From Sipunculus nudus (lineage: Eukaryota > Annelida > Sipuncula > Golfingiida > Sipunculidae): a DNA stretch of 64,000 nt. The notes below the pieces were generated by a model, which was not told the DNA's origin, searched no databases, and worked only from the letters and a program-made list of their open reading frames with translations. The translations under genes and the position numbers were made by a program. Shown here in pieces: positions 41,830 through 54,344 of the stretch. Where the stretch lies: assembly GCA_026874595.1 (NCBI GenBank), contig CM049314.1:53857812-53921811 (forward strand). The letters run 5' to 3'. How positions within the stretch are numbered: the first letter of the stretch is position 1; each line of letters starts with the position of its first letter.

Positions 41830-44162
41830 TAGAAGTGTCAAAACTCGGCATTATATTACGAAATGTTAATGTAGACTCAAAAGTAAAAATTTTCATATTA
41901 TGATTTTTGGTAATTTTATTTTAAAATATATTTCAGAAGTACTTGCAAACTAGCTCATCCGTTGTATATTCCTGTACAATGCTTGACAGACAGGAAATAC
42001 TTAATAAATTACAAAAAGGAAAACATCTAAATAATTTGGGGCAATATATAATAATATCCAGTATGTGTTACAAATGCAGGCTGTTGGAATATATATTTCT
42101 GTAAAAACACGCATGCATGTATATAACTTATTAGAGCTGCTCTTTAGCTGGGAAAAATTACACAAATGCCAGAGCATACACATGAACAAAAAAATCACAT
42201 TGTGATCCTTATGTATGAAGAGACTTTTTTTTGCAAATTTGCATATAACTTCATGGTATTCACATATTTTGAGACCTTGAGTGGGGGGGGGGGGGGGGCA
42301 ACTATATACCCCACCCCATAGCCTATATGCCCTTTTCAATTATCATTTGTGATCATATCAAAGTAGTGGAAAATCAAAACCGAGCACACGCAAGGACGTA
42401 CGCATCTATAAGCATTCCTCTATTATATATCAAAACCAAGTTTACCCATTCATAAAATAAATGCAAACGTAAACATTTAAAAGGAATAAACAACATTGAA
42501 TTATGTATATATTAATTTGAGGCAAACCGATACCCCATTATAATTAGTTATATACTCGAACTACTCTGCTGAATTTCAAGTTGATTTTCTTCATTCGAGA
42601 TTATTTTGAATAACCAGTAGCTTGAATAACTCTTCCCTGTGTGCGGTTACTATATGACACAAATGTGCAAGCCGCCTGGTGTATGTCAAATGGAATTTCA
42701 TAAAATAATGAAATAAGTTAGGGAAAATATAATTTATGCGGTGCAGTAGCAGGTCAGTTTATATTAAATTGGAATATCAGATCATAAAGTGTAGTTGGAG
42801 AGACGGAGTTAATAATAATTGGTAAAGTTGTCAGCTGTTGTTGTCATCATGTTTGTTTACATCCGTGCTGACGACGCTGGTGGGTTATTCAATAGTATAT
42901 TATTTATTTTGTAAGTAAATGGACTTACTGTACCATTATTTATTATAATTAGATGACAGAAGGTTCTAGAGAATTCAGGTAATGTGTATTTTCCAATAGG
43001 TAAATTCTAGAAAATCCTGTAGGTGCTAGGCTTGACAAGAAACGACTTGATTATTCTAGAGACTTCTAGAAGTTTCGGTTACCCAGGTATAAATAGGGCG
43101 GTGTCAAGGCCGGTGAAAAAGGAAGAAGTGAATGAATTTGGAAGTTACCGTCAACTGGTGACAGGTCGTTTTATGTCAACAACTGATTAGTTGAACACCG
43201 AGCGGGGTGTGTTATAAATTCCGCGAGGACAGTATTAGTCCTGGAGAGAATATAGATAGTTGTAGCCAATCAGGGCGTCAGAAGATATACGTGATTGGTA
43301 TTTGTTGAAGACGTTGTTATTGTGAGATTGGAGCCAGTCAACGACGACAGTGGCCAATTGTTGGATGTTACCGGAATAAACCGTGTTCTTCAGTTCAGAC
43401 AACGAGTGGTATTTTGGACTTTTCTGTGTGAAAGAACTCGGGAATATATGTCCGCTGCGTGTGTGGTGTGACACTATATCATAGAGCTTATCAGCCTACG
43501 GTAAATTTGATCTCTGGCGTGTACGTCTAGATGTATTATAAAACATTTGTTACCTAGTATATATATTCATAAATTTAGTTGTGAGTATATAATATTTAAT
43601 TTTCCTGTCACATTTAGAAAAGTTGTTCATTTCACCATATACGTCCAACAAAGTGTTCGACTACGAAAATTCAAACGGTTAAATACAGCCCCAATCTTTA
43701 TAATTAAATATTAACATGTTATTATTGACGAGCCAGCACGTTTTCAGAGCTTAATTCTGCAATCATAAAAAATACTATGCATATACATACACTGTTTACT
43801 GTGTTTTAACTGAAAGATAATACAATATCATTCAGTTCAATTCGATCAAGAGTGCATGTTTTTCCAAAAACAAGGCCAATTGAAAAAATGTCGCTCAGGA
43901 TGTCGCAGCCTTAAGAAGCTCCAAAATTCTACGTGAACAGCATAGAATTATTTTTGATAGAAATGTTAATGTTTGCATCCATTGTGGGTATTCCAATTGA
44001 CACACTTTTTTAGTTCCAATTTTTCCAGTTTTCTGTTGTTGTTGAATTGGTCGTTTGTTTAATGGTATATGGCAATTATAAATAAAAATAATGCAAATGA
44101 CAAAAGGACATAACGCATAGATTTACATATTTCTCTGATAAAAGGCCTATAACAGTGGTTTA

Positions 44163-44193
<31 letters not shown>

Positions 44194-47100
44194 CTTCAGC
44201 CCCCAAAGCTCCCCCTCTGGATCCGCCACTGTAGAGTAAAGCGCCGTTTTTCCTAAGGTGTCGGGGGACACGCTTTTCTTTCAGAAAACAAATTTTTGGA
44301 AAATCTGTCAGGGGTTAAGCTGCAAGTTCATATGATTATGATTAATTTAATGCCATTTACTAAGGGAACACCATTTTTCTTTTTGGCCTAGGTAACTGAC
44401 ATAAAAATATTGGATTTATTGCAGAGCTTGATTGGTAAAGATTAATCTAACCGGTTTTTAAGAATACATGCATGCCATTTTTTATTCAACAAATTTACTG
44501 GAGGATTCAAGGATTGTCAGCTTGTCATCAAAGCATAACATCTTGTTTCTCTTCTTTGATTCCATATCTCTGAGAAGTGACATCAAAGCATAACATCTTG
44601 TTTCTCTTCTTTGATTCCATATCTCTGAGAAGTGACAGGAAGACAATCATGTTTGAGTAATGTTTTTCTTGACAGTTAACATGAAATGATGAATAAGCTG
44701 AATAACAGCAAGTTAAGGCAGATGACACAATTGCTCTTGGAAATGAACTGCTCATTTGTATGGATAGCCCGCAAGCTTTGGACATGCACCTAAACCTGTG
44801 CAAGCACAATTGCAAGCAATGTATGAACGATACCTCACCAATGTTCATGTGAATGAACTGTTCAGTTGTTAGGCCTGGCATCATTGCCCAAGCTGACCAA
44901 CTCTGCTTTTTTGAGTAGAAAGGAGATATAGTTGATAACACACAGGTGCTCTTGGATAAACTGCTCACCTGCTTTCTGGGGATACAGGGAGCCTAGGGTT
45001 GGGGGACTATCTGTAGTTTTCACACCTTTGCCCGGCAACAACATCAGCCCACAACAAATTAATTAAGGTCAACACTGGGCTTAAACACATGACTTCGGGC
45101 TTTAATGACTCATAATTACAAAAAAATAATTTGAGGTTTTGACATGCTTGAAAAATATTTCTTCAATCCGAATAAATTTTCGGTTCCTGATTTTAAATTT
45201 CGGAAAAGCAAATTTTCGGAAATTTGGCATTCAGAAAAATGGCACCCTACTGTAGTACGTACTTTGTTAAGCTATATAAAAAATATTGGCAGTTGTCTCC
45301 AGCAAAAGTAAATTTAAAGCTTACTTTGTTGTACATACTGTGGATACATTTCCCTGAAGTGAAAGAGAGCAATGCGTGCAGCACTCTGCTCAGCAGCTGT
45401 TTTCTTGTTGTGGGTGCCATCACTCTGGAACTCGCGATTCCCGACCATCAGCAACGTGGTCCAACCTACAGGGATGAGGAATGTGAGACATCACATGTAC
45501 TACGTTAATGTTAAAATTCTTTGAAAAATATGGTACTGGAGAAATTGTGTCACATTCTTGAAAACTAACCAAAACAGTTGCATTTAAAGTGCAGCACCAC
45601 CTCTGACACTATAAACCAATATAAGAACTATGGATCAAACAGACAAGGGAGCCATAGATCATGGTGCTCAGCTGAAGTTGACCTTAAAGGTAAAAATCTA
45701 AAATAATAACAAATGCAATTTTATTAATGTATACAGTTGTAATATAACTAATGTCCCCAGCCCACAGGTGCAAGGACTTGATGGGGGGGGGGGGGGGGGG
45801 AGTTGCAACGTCTATGCATATACATATAGAATATGAAATTTAATTCAACAGTGCTAACAGGAAAAAAGTTGAATTCAAAATTACTGAATATTTAACAAGG
45901 CCCCTGTAGGTCACGGCACTCACCTGAAATTGATTATGAGATTAAATTTTATTAAAACTTAAATTATTGAAATGCAAAAACAGTTGAATTCTTGACGTGT
46001 CTATCAAAATCAAGAGTCTTGTCACAAAGATACCAAACAGCTGGCTTATTGGTCCGTACCAAATCCAAATCAGGATTCTGACCAGTTCAAACCCTGATCA
46101 GGATCTGGTCCAGCCAAAATCGTGATCCAGACTGTGATTTGACATAATTCTGAATAACACCTTCTACCCTGCGACCCTGACCTTTGACCTCATGACCCCA
46201 ACATAAAAAGGGTTCTTTCTTTATTGGTGGGCCATATATAAATCAAGTTTGAAACCAATATGTTAATCCAAACTAATGCTATCATCAAGAAACATATTTG
46301 ACAGATATACAGAGTAAGGAACAGATTGATGGACAAGGTGATTGCTATAATGCATCCGCTTATTCAAGCAGGGCCCTTATAACACACAAGGTTTCAGGAC
46401 ACTAGATGGTACAACAGTTGCAAATGTAGAAGTATCAATATAATTTGGCAGTCTCAAAATAAAGGAAAAAATTTCATAAACAATAGAAAAAAAACAAAGG
46501 TGGTGCCACTAGTCTTCAGGAACTGAAGAAACTAGTCATAATCAATAAACACACCACGCTTTTGGGCACTAGATGAAACCACAGTCGAGAAACTAAATTG
46601 CTGTCATTTGATGCTCTAAAAAACAAGGGACCAATGGGTCACGGCGCTCAGCTGTTACATATGATAAAAGTATGATTTGGGAATGAGGCACATGCTGGTT
46701 TTGTGTGGTAATAAATATAAGCTTTATTATGAGTTGTTGGTGTTTAGCTTATGTATGATTTTGATAGTATCTTTGGAGACATGGAAGAGGACTGATTTCA
46801 TTTATTTTATTAACAAATGGAGTGCTATTGTCACACAGATTTTGACTTGGCCATATAACTTATAAGCAGCACATATAATAAAAGAGTTTAACTATTTCTT
46901 AAAATTTAATAACAAATATTGTGCCAATATAATTTTTATTTAAAACAAAATAATAAGAAAATCATACTATTTTTAAAAATAAAATATAACTGAAATGATT
47001 ATTAAAATAATATTATAGAATATATTCATGAATGCATTCATGAAAACATTTTGAAAGTATCTGCACTGGTATTCAAATACTTTCATTTTTACCTGAATTC

Positions 47101-50100
47101 CAATTCTTATGCAATAAAATTTTGCAGTACATATGCAGTACATATTCATATTCGTATTCAAATACATTTGCAAAGCATTTGCACCATGTCTAGTAGTTTT
47201 AGCCAAACAATGATGTTGAGAATCCAGAATATGCAAAATTCACAAATTTAAATAATGATCATAAGTACCTGGTTTTATGGCTTTTATTTATATTAAAAAA
47301 AATTAAATGTAATATGTTCACTTTGGACTACTTTCATATCAATCTACACTCTAGACACACTAGGAATCAATCTAGATTAATATTATCAACTGCATCTTTG
47401 TCTATCATTAATTTTCTTCATATGATCCCTAATGATCAATGAATAACATGATTTATTTTTTTATCATGAAAATTGAACTGAAAAATACCATAGGTGACTG
47501 CATGGTGTTATTTGGAATAACATTGACACTGACATTCTATCCATCCATACAAGATTCTTACATTATCAGTAACTGCAAGTTAATTTTCTGTTACTCATCA
47601 ACTAACAAACTCCTTTTCTATTAATTTTTCTTTAATTTGTTATTAGACATGGTCTCATAAAAACATTATTAAAAGCTACAATATTTGGCCAATTTCTTTC
47701 AGCTTTCTAAACTACAAAGATGAAATCCTTATGTGTGCATAATATGAAAATTATATCAACAGTGCTCTCAGGTAACAAACTTGCCATGGTCAAAGTTGGG
47801 CAAAATTTAAGGTACTAATTTTATATTTATACTAATAACTTATAAAATTTGAAAAATTCAGAACTAATTTTTGGTATTCAATTGAATCTTGATTAAATAA
47901 TGTTACATCCCTGACAAAAAAATTCTCTAGCTTCAGCAATCCTCTTGTTAAGGGAGTAAATATATTTCTTGATATTTTAAAAAGTGCATTATGTTTGGGC
48001 CCATAAATTAAAACAATTACGGAATACTGACATCATTTCTGGTATTTGCATAGCGAATGTATAGAAAAATATGTATATTATATATGATCAAAATCAGAAC
48101 AGTGGTTTTGATGTTAGGCAATCTTACAGTGTAACAATGGGTTTTTAATGGAAAAAATGAAGTTTTTTAATAATATCTCGAAGGAATTAAGTCCTAGTGA
48201 TCAAATTCTTGGCATGGTAGGGGATTTTGGAGACATCTAACTGTATGCCAAATTTAAGGAACTTAGAGCTGAAGCTGGGGAGCTGAGTTCTAGCAAACTG
48301 CATAACACTAGCTTCATGTAAACAATATGTGACATGGTGCTTAAAAACTTGAATAAAATCTACAGTTTTTGATCAAATGGTTTCAAATTTTTGGTGTTAA
48401 CAGTTGAAATGGTAACAAAAACATGCTTCGAAAATTAAATCCTCAGCAGTTACAGGTTAAAAACGTGCCATGGTCAAACTTTGGCAAAATTTAAGGTACC
48501 AATTTTATATTTTTGCCAATATTTAAAAAAAATTATCAGATTTTGATCTTAGTTTTGGTATACAATTAAATTTTGATTAATTAAAGTTGTATTACTGAAA
48601 AAAAGTCCCTACCTTTAACACTTTTGGTCTTAAGTGACCAAATATCTTTCCTGATTTTTTTACAAAGTCCATTATGTTTGGGCCCATAACTTTTTTAAAT
48701 TAAATAATGCTGACTCAATTTCTGGCATGTACATAGGAACTTTATAGAGGAATATTTATGGTAAATATGAAGAAAACCAGATGAGTGGTTTTGATATTAG
48801 GCAGTCCTGAAAAGTGAAAATAGATTTCTAATAAAAAATTGAGGTTTTTTCCTTAATATCTCGAAGGAACGAAGTCCTATTGACCCAATTTTCGGCATGG
48901 TAGGAGATTTTGGGGACATCTAACTGTATGCCAAATTTCAGATTCGTAGGTGCAATGGTATCGGAACGTGCCAGTCTAACGGATGGACATCCGGACAGAT
49001 GGACGGACGGACAGACAGACGGACGGACGACGGACAATTGACCACGACTATAGCTCAAATGACTTATAGTCAGCTGAGCTAAAAATTGTAAAAATTTTAA
49101 TATTTATGCAAATGGCACCACCAGTTTTCGGGAACTGACAACCCTTGTCATGGTCAATATTTGAGGCATAATTCAGGGCAATCCATGCATTAATTAACAA
49201 GATACTGGAGGTTTTGTATCAATTTTTAATTATTCTGGGGGATACTTACAAGCCCCATAGCTCGGAGGATTCAGGTCACAGGGACCTTATTTCAGGTTTC
49301 CATGGAAATTTTTGTTGACCTCCCTGGATATTCAGTTACAGGTTTCTTGGTCCTACTGTGTCAAATATACCAGTCTAACAGACAAACAGATGGACGACGG
49401 ATGCTGACAGATCACTCTAACTAAAAGTTGACTTACAGTCAGCTCAGCTAAAAGTTTACATTATTCTAATTTTGGATTTACAAATGAATCTAGATTAAAT
49501 AATGTCATATCCATGAAAAAAGGTCTAGAGCTTCAACAATTATCAAATTAAGTCAGTAAATATTTTTCACAGAGTTTTCTCAGAGTTTTGACAAAGTGCA
49601 TTATGTTTTGGCCTCAACTTCAACAATTTATGCAATATTGACCTAATTGCTAGCAAACACATAAGAAATATATGCAGATATAGTTATGCTATATATGATC
49701 AAAAACAGATCAGTGGTTTCAATATTAGGCAGTCCTGAAGTGTAACAAAAGTTTTTTTTTATGGAAAATTGAGGTTGATCCTCAATTTCTCAAAGGAACA
49801 AAGTCACAGTGACCCAGTTTTGGGTTTGGTAGGAAACTTAAGGACATCAAACTGTATGTAGAATTTAAGTTTCGGGGGTCTAAAAGTTTCAAAACATGCC
49901 TTGTTAATGGAAGTCTAGATGCTTATATGGATGACAGACAAAGGGCTAGCACTATAGCTTAGATGGCGCAAAATCAGCTGAGCTAAAAATGATATTGGCA
50001 ACACACGCTGCATTCTTTTTTCATTGTTCATTGTTAACATCAAGTTTATGGAAGCTAGGAAATTGATATCTGCAAATAATATCAAAACTGTGTTCACAAA

Positions 50101-52145
50101 ACATCTAAAGAGTTTAGTAAAGACCTCATCAGGTTGAATTCTTATTTTATTTCAAACCCTGCTTGGTGACTTAGAAATAGGTTGCTGAAAAAATGTGTTT
50201 TCTATATCAACTGGATCACAGTGATTTTTACCATATAATGAAAATATTTTTTTAATGAGTTTAAGACAATGATGAAGACCTATTTTATTAAGATTTTTAT
50301 TATGCAGAGACAAGAATTCTGAAGCAAAAGAGGAATATATTCTTACATGTTTATGTATCAGCAAACTGATTTCTGTTAAGCTTATATTTTCCATCTAAAA
50401 ATATAATTAAACATGAACTAAATTGAAAGTAGTATCTCTATTTATTATCAAACTGATACTGAAAAAAATAAGCATATCAAAATTTATGGCAATAACTTCA
50501 ATGCACTCATTTTTTAGGGGCTTGATCATTGACATGAATTTCCATAAAATGGTTTAATTAACGTAAAATGTAATAAATGGTTGTCATGGATTTGAAAATC
50601 TTAGGGCAGAATTTTCTACAAAATACCTTGGTTCTGGTCTTTATTTGTCCATGTATATGATTAAATGCAAGTAATATGAATATATAGCAGAAACTTTGAC
50701 ATGGGAGCTATTTATTATTTTCAAACAAACCAAATAAAATCAAATATAATCATATGCATCATAACTCCCTGAATAAAAGAATGAATTTCAAGTTTCCCAC
50801 ATGTGGTACCTCATTACACTAAAGTAAAGGGTGACTGGGTGTGCCCTGCTGGGTTTGACCTTTGACCTCACCAGTTTCCTGCTGATGAGACGTGTAATGA
50901 GGTGTGCCTTCTCCACGTTTAGCTGACAGCTGCTGCAGCAAGTTCTTGAAGTTTGTTCCTTAAAATAAACAAAGCACATATAAATCATATATCACATTAC
51001 ATATAAGAGGATCACAGAAAAATTATTTTCATATGTTTATCTTATTAAACATTCCATGTGTTACTGTAACCCTTACATACATACAGGGCTGTATCTGATG
51101 TCTGTAAACTAAGATTATCCCTTGTACCTTTTATAAAAACATATACCACTCACACTGCACACAGGCAGGTTATTTATAACATGTGGCCCCAACCACCAAA
51201 ATGAGCCTAACACATTCAAGAGACACATATAGTGGCAAGTCAGATGAACCAGAGTTTTGCACAGGGTGTTTTGCAATTAGTGACCTTTCAACTTCTGTGC
51301 ATAAGCAACCAAAGACCAAAAGGTAAACCTTTGTTGTGACTCTGACACTTGCAGGCTAAAAACGGAACCAGGTGTAAGACAGGATTATCAGCATTTACCA
51401 TAAACTTTGCCATTTTGAACGGCTATTTTGTCATTTTCAAACTGGGTTAGTATGTGCTTGGGAAAACAACAACAGGCCGTTTAAGACAAAGCAGACATTT
51501 CAGACCTGGCATAACGCGGCTTGTTTACAACTTTCATACAATTGGGTCAGGTAGATATGATGTCCCCCTGGACCTTTCACGTATCGTGAGTGCAAAACAC
51601 TAGGTTATATTTGTGTTGTGAGTGCAACAGTGTCACTCGTAGGGGGCTCTTAATATAAACAAGTTCATATTTTACAAGCTCATACATCCTTCAAAGAGAT
51701 ATAATAAGAACTTTACTTGACAGAAATGATCTAGAGTTCAATTACTAAGCAATGTATAATTATGCAGAAATATAGATCTATAGAAAAAGGTAGGTGATTA
51801 GCTTGCTTTAAATCTCGATCCTAATAATATGTAAACATTAAAGTAAAGCAGAATGTAACCCCTTGACAGACCAGTCTGGAAAATGGTTCTATTCTATCTC
51901 TAAAGAGATCATGATCAGACATCTGAATGCTAATTAAGTTGTCTGGTAATTCTGATGATTCACTGAAACCAAGTTTAAATTATGAGAAAATTAAGGGATG
52001 AGGGATGAGAAAGAGGGTAACGGTAAGATAAGCAGTTACATGGCCTGGATGTTCACCTTGATCTGGCCAAGACACATTTATGTTTCTTACCATCAATGTG
52101 CGTGGCGTCCAGTTGATCAATGATACCCTTGATGGCAGAATCCAT
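38082..52145 (-). CDS. Multi-dsRBD double-stranded-RNA-binding protein, 4 coding exons
   Basis: Joined coding exons 52145-52091, 50958-50872, 40225-40067 and 39349-38082 give 522 codons in one frame with matching phases (1, 1, 1), from ATG (MDSAIKGIIDQLDATHIDG...) to TGA. Exon 2 starts a dsRBD-like helix (FKNLLQQLSAKRGEGTPHY). The large exon holds about four dsRBD-like units: near residues 113-182 (ends KKDSMQEVAKRAIDIIG), 191-275 (ends SARESAAKVALSVLKEL), 370-440 and 447-517 (KNKLQELSQK...YHTTDKGYGF...AAQEDVAHKCLQILGL). Units 2 and 3 are separated by a low-complexity Ala/Pro/Ser/Val linker with repeated ASPISPT-like phrases. No kinase, deaminase or RNase domain is visible. A role in dsRNA sensing or processing is inference; an additional exon between exons 2 and 3 is possible because the first dsRBD looks truncated. 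Confidence 0.78.
40067..40225 (-). CDS. dsRBD protein, coding exon 3
   Basis: Acceptor TTCTAG and donor GTAACT on the minus strand. Encodes GQPSGAVKEDDDNISVNTLA and a Ser/Thr-rich linker ending CSNP. No domain of its own; accepted because both phases fit. Confidence 0.65.
40226..41676. other. Large intron of the dsRBD gene, first part
   Basis: AT-rich. Short imperfect repeats of AAAAAAGAGTG occur at 40560-40620 and 40895-40990. No exon recognised. Confidence 0.4.
41758..41824. repeat. (AT)n microsatellite
   Basis: TA run within the 2.55-kb element. Confidence 0.95.
42960..43100 (+). promoter_or_regulatory. Heat-shock-element cluster with TATA box
   Basis: At 43054-43076 five successive 5-bp units read TTC-ta-GAg-ac-TTC-ta-GAA-gt-TTC, an extended heat-shock element of which four units are perfect. 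Weaker TTCTAGA-type sites lie at 42964-42976 and 43004-43011. TATAAATAG begins at 43088, 12 bases after the last unit, the layout of hsp70-type promoters. No open reading frame with an ATG and recognisable protein follows on the plus strand. The promoter faces against the dsRBD gene that contains it. Confidence 0.65.
44165..44193. repeat. Poly-G run
   Basis: About 29-33 consecutive G; a G-quadruplex-prone run and a likely site of sequencing length error. Confidence 0.9.
44527..44636. repeat. 55-bp tandem duplication
   Basis: Two identical adjacent copies beginning ATCAAAGCATAACATCTTG. Too young to have diverged. Confidence 0.95.
45646..46390 (+). repeat. Dispersed repeat family, two nested 5' ends
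   Basis: Family start phrases are present at 45646 (ACAAGGGAGCCATAGATCAT, GGTGCTCAGCTGAA) and 45893 (ACAAGGCCCCTGTAGGTCAC, GGCACTCACCTGAAA). A CTGACCTTTGACCTCATGAC stretch follows near 46175. A poly-G run lies at 45783-45800. Confidence 0.5.
46620..49090 (+). repeat. Dispersed repeat family, longest copy or copies
   Basis: Starts AACAAGGGACCAATGGGTCA with CGGCGCTCAGCTG at 46622-46653 and ends at about 49087 with GACTATAGCTCAAATGACTT, AGTCAGCTGAGCTAAAAA. Its 3' half contains two successive homologous 650-700-bp blocks (about 47770-48300 and 48460-49087). GGACGGAC tetranucleotide repeats occur at 48965-49030, the cause of a false Cys/Ser/Pro frame on the minus strand. GCTCAGCTG at the 5' side and CAGCTGAGC at the 3' side are inverted repeats. 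Confidence 0.55.
49091..49995 (+). repeat. Dispersed repeat family, further 3' ends
   Basis: Two more 3'-type termini end near 49455 (AGTCAGCTCAGCTAAAAG) and 49990 (AATCAGCTGAGCTAAAAAT). Each is preceded by degraded forms of the same body text (CAAAGGAACAAAGTC..GTGACCCAGTTTTGG). Confidence 0.5.
50872..50958 (-). CDS. dsRBD protein, coding exon 2
   Basis: Minus strand: acceptor TTTTAAG, donor GTGAGG. Encodes GTNFKNLLQQLSAKRGEGTP HYTSHQQET, the start of a dsRNA-binding fold (helix 1 and first strand). Phase 1 in and out. Confidence 0.72.
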
Positions 52146-52205
52146 TTTAGGCCATCAGAACAGAAGTCACTTGATGTCTTTGAAAGGTCGCTACAAGTGG
52201 CACAT
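52091..52205 (-). CDS. dsRBD protein, exon with start codon
   Basis: Minus strand: acceptor CCTACAG at 52206-52210 after a T-rich tract, donor GTAAGA below 52091. Coding begins at the ATG 52145-52143 (MDSAIKGIIDQLDATHID); bases 52205-52146 are 5' UTR and contain in-frame stops, which fixes the start. Confidence 0.7.
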
Positions 52206-53300
52206 CTGTAGGAAAAAAAAAAAGAATAACTTTTCATGCATGAAATTATGAGCTGTGCTGATTTATCAGTCATACAATCTGATCCAGCTTTGTTTATCTG
52301 TTGTCTGTTCAGTGGTCAAGTGCATCTTATAACTAATTGCTAAAACTGTTACAGACCTACAAATTGTTCTCTCCTGGTTGTTCTGGTTAGTTTTTAAACA
52401 AAAAACTAGGTCCCATTGACATATTTCTTTTGAAGGGAAAAAGGTGTTCCAGGAGTAAGTGATACAGAACATCTGACAGTATAGGCACCAGGTAAGACTA
52501 ACTGTAAAACTAATTCCCAGTACAGAGTCTTCAAGGACTACCTCATCATGAAAGGATTTTTTTGTGACTGATTATAGGGTACTGTTTCCTGTCAAACAAA
52601 AATTTTTTTGGCTGACATTGAGAGTTTGGGGATATATATGCATTTCCTTCACTTCTTCATTTATTCTTTGCCATTGTCTGTGTAAACTAGACAACAAGTA
52701 TCTACATGGGTATGGGAGCAAACGTTTACATATTATTTGTTGGTTGCCCTTTATTTAATTGCTGATAATGACACAATGAACATCCAGCCTGCCAGCCTAG
52801 CTAGTAGCTAACCCACTCAACTCTAAAGGCTACAAGGGTTAAAGCTTGGTAATTACCACTGCCTGGCCTGGGGTAGGTAACTGCCCTGACAGGTGTGACA
52901 GCTTTGTATGTACATATATGTTATTGAGTAAATTTACCAACTATGCCCGATGTTCATTTCCAAGACCATTATTATACATGTACCTGGGGTATCTTTACCA
53001 GGTACAGGTATTTTAGTTCCAGGTATTGTTACATAGATGCCAGATACTTCCTACTCCTGAAAACCAAGTACATGTACAGGTTCTTTGAATTGTGTACCTA
53101 TAGGTACAGGTACAAGTGACTGGTCCAAACCCTGGTACACACAGACTTGTTGACCATATACATATATATTATTGTACCACTGCATGTTTTCTGGGAACTG
53201 TGAGTGATGAGTCAGCTGGCAATATTAATGGCTTTGATTTCCTGTGAGATTAAATCTGCAATATATTTCTATACTATGATATAGTATAAATATAATTATA

Positions 53301-53340
<40 letters not shown>

Positions 53341-54344
53341 AAATGTTTAGACATTAACTGATTAAGATCCTGAAATAAAGTGCTATCCACACATATATTT
53401 TTTGGACAATATTTTCAATTTTTGTAGATATAACTACTGTTGTTTGTTACTGATATCTTAGTTTTTTTCTTTTCCTTTTGACCATCATACCATTGTAAAT
53501 TGCATAAATAAAAATGTCTGCATTTTTTTCCAAGGAATGTTTGTCTTAATTATTACTATAGTTCGTTCCACACCCCCTGTCCACCTGATTTTTTGCAATT
53601 ATCTCTACATAAGTCATACTTGCAAATCGAAATTTGCACCAATGGCATAAAGAGGCAAAAGTGTAATGTTTGGTACCTTTCCTACTCACGATATAAATAT
53701 TATTAACTTTACGGCCAGGTTGACATGTTTCATATATATCTGTGGTTCATGGCGTCCCTGATATGTGGCCATTGTCTATCCTCCTTGGATATGGATATAA
53801 TGTAATGTGACGTAACAGTGAAGCGTGTGCACGCGGAGAATACTCAGGCCTATCTCACTGTAAAAAGGGGAAGGCAGCTCTTGATTATTGGTCCCGTGAA
53901 TGTTGGTGCCTCGTTAGTATGTCACGTCTGTTATGACATCATCACTATTTCTGAAATGCCCATTTCACAGATTAGTGGCAAGTTATCGCTACAGAATAGA
54001 CTAGTTACTCATAAAATGGTTTAAAGTTATTTACAGGAAAATGATATAAGGTAGGCTATTATTTCCATAATAGTTAATTACACTTTTTCCTCTTTCTGCC
54101 CTCAGGTCAAAAAGTGTTGGCGTTCTTTGATTCGCAAAAAAATAATTGCAAAAAAAAACGGGTGGACAGGGGCACTGGAACAGACTATAGTATAATCCTG
54201 TGACTTACTGTCACTGGTGTACCTGCGTATTTCATCGACATCTGTTCAAAGCCAGTTGGCCATTTTGCAATTCTGACATTTAATTACTGATTTTATGCAC
54301 CAGTCTTTAATAAGACTCTATAGACTATACCTACAAATACAATA
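52206..54344. other. 5' UTR intron of the dsRBD gene
   Basis: Nothing coding recognised. Contains an (AT)n tract at 53308-53334. Confidence 0.4.
53308..53334. repeat. (AT)n microsatellite
   Basis: TA run followed by CACACA. Confidence 0.95.

Larger units (their letters stand above)
41677..44231. mobile_element. 2.55-kb DNA-transposon-like element with TIR and 5-bp TSD, carrying a heat-shock promoter
   Basis: The left end CAGGGGCGGATCCAG and the reversed right end CAGTGGCGGATCCAG match at 14 of 15 positions. Both sides are flanked by TAGAG (41672-41676, 44232-44236). Both subterminal regions are G-rich, including a 33-base G run at 44165-44197. No transposase frame is evident, so it is non-autonomous. 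Inside are an (AT)n tract (41758-41824) and a promoter-like segment at 42960-43100. Confidence 0.7.

Noticed and set aside
44059-44271. Poly-Pro protein on the minus strand
   Set aside because: Translation of a 33-base G run at the end of a transposon-like element.
48828-49058. Small Cys/Ser/Pro-rich peptide that could suggest a secreted venom-like or defence peptide
   Set aside because: It is the GGACGGAC simple repeat at the end of a dispersed repeat family, with no signal peptide.
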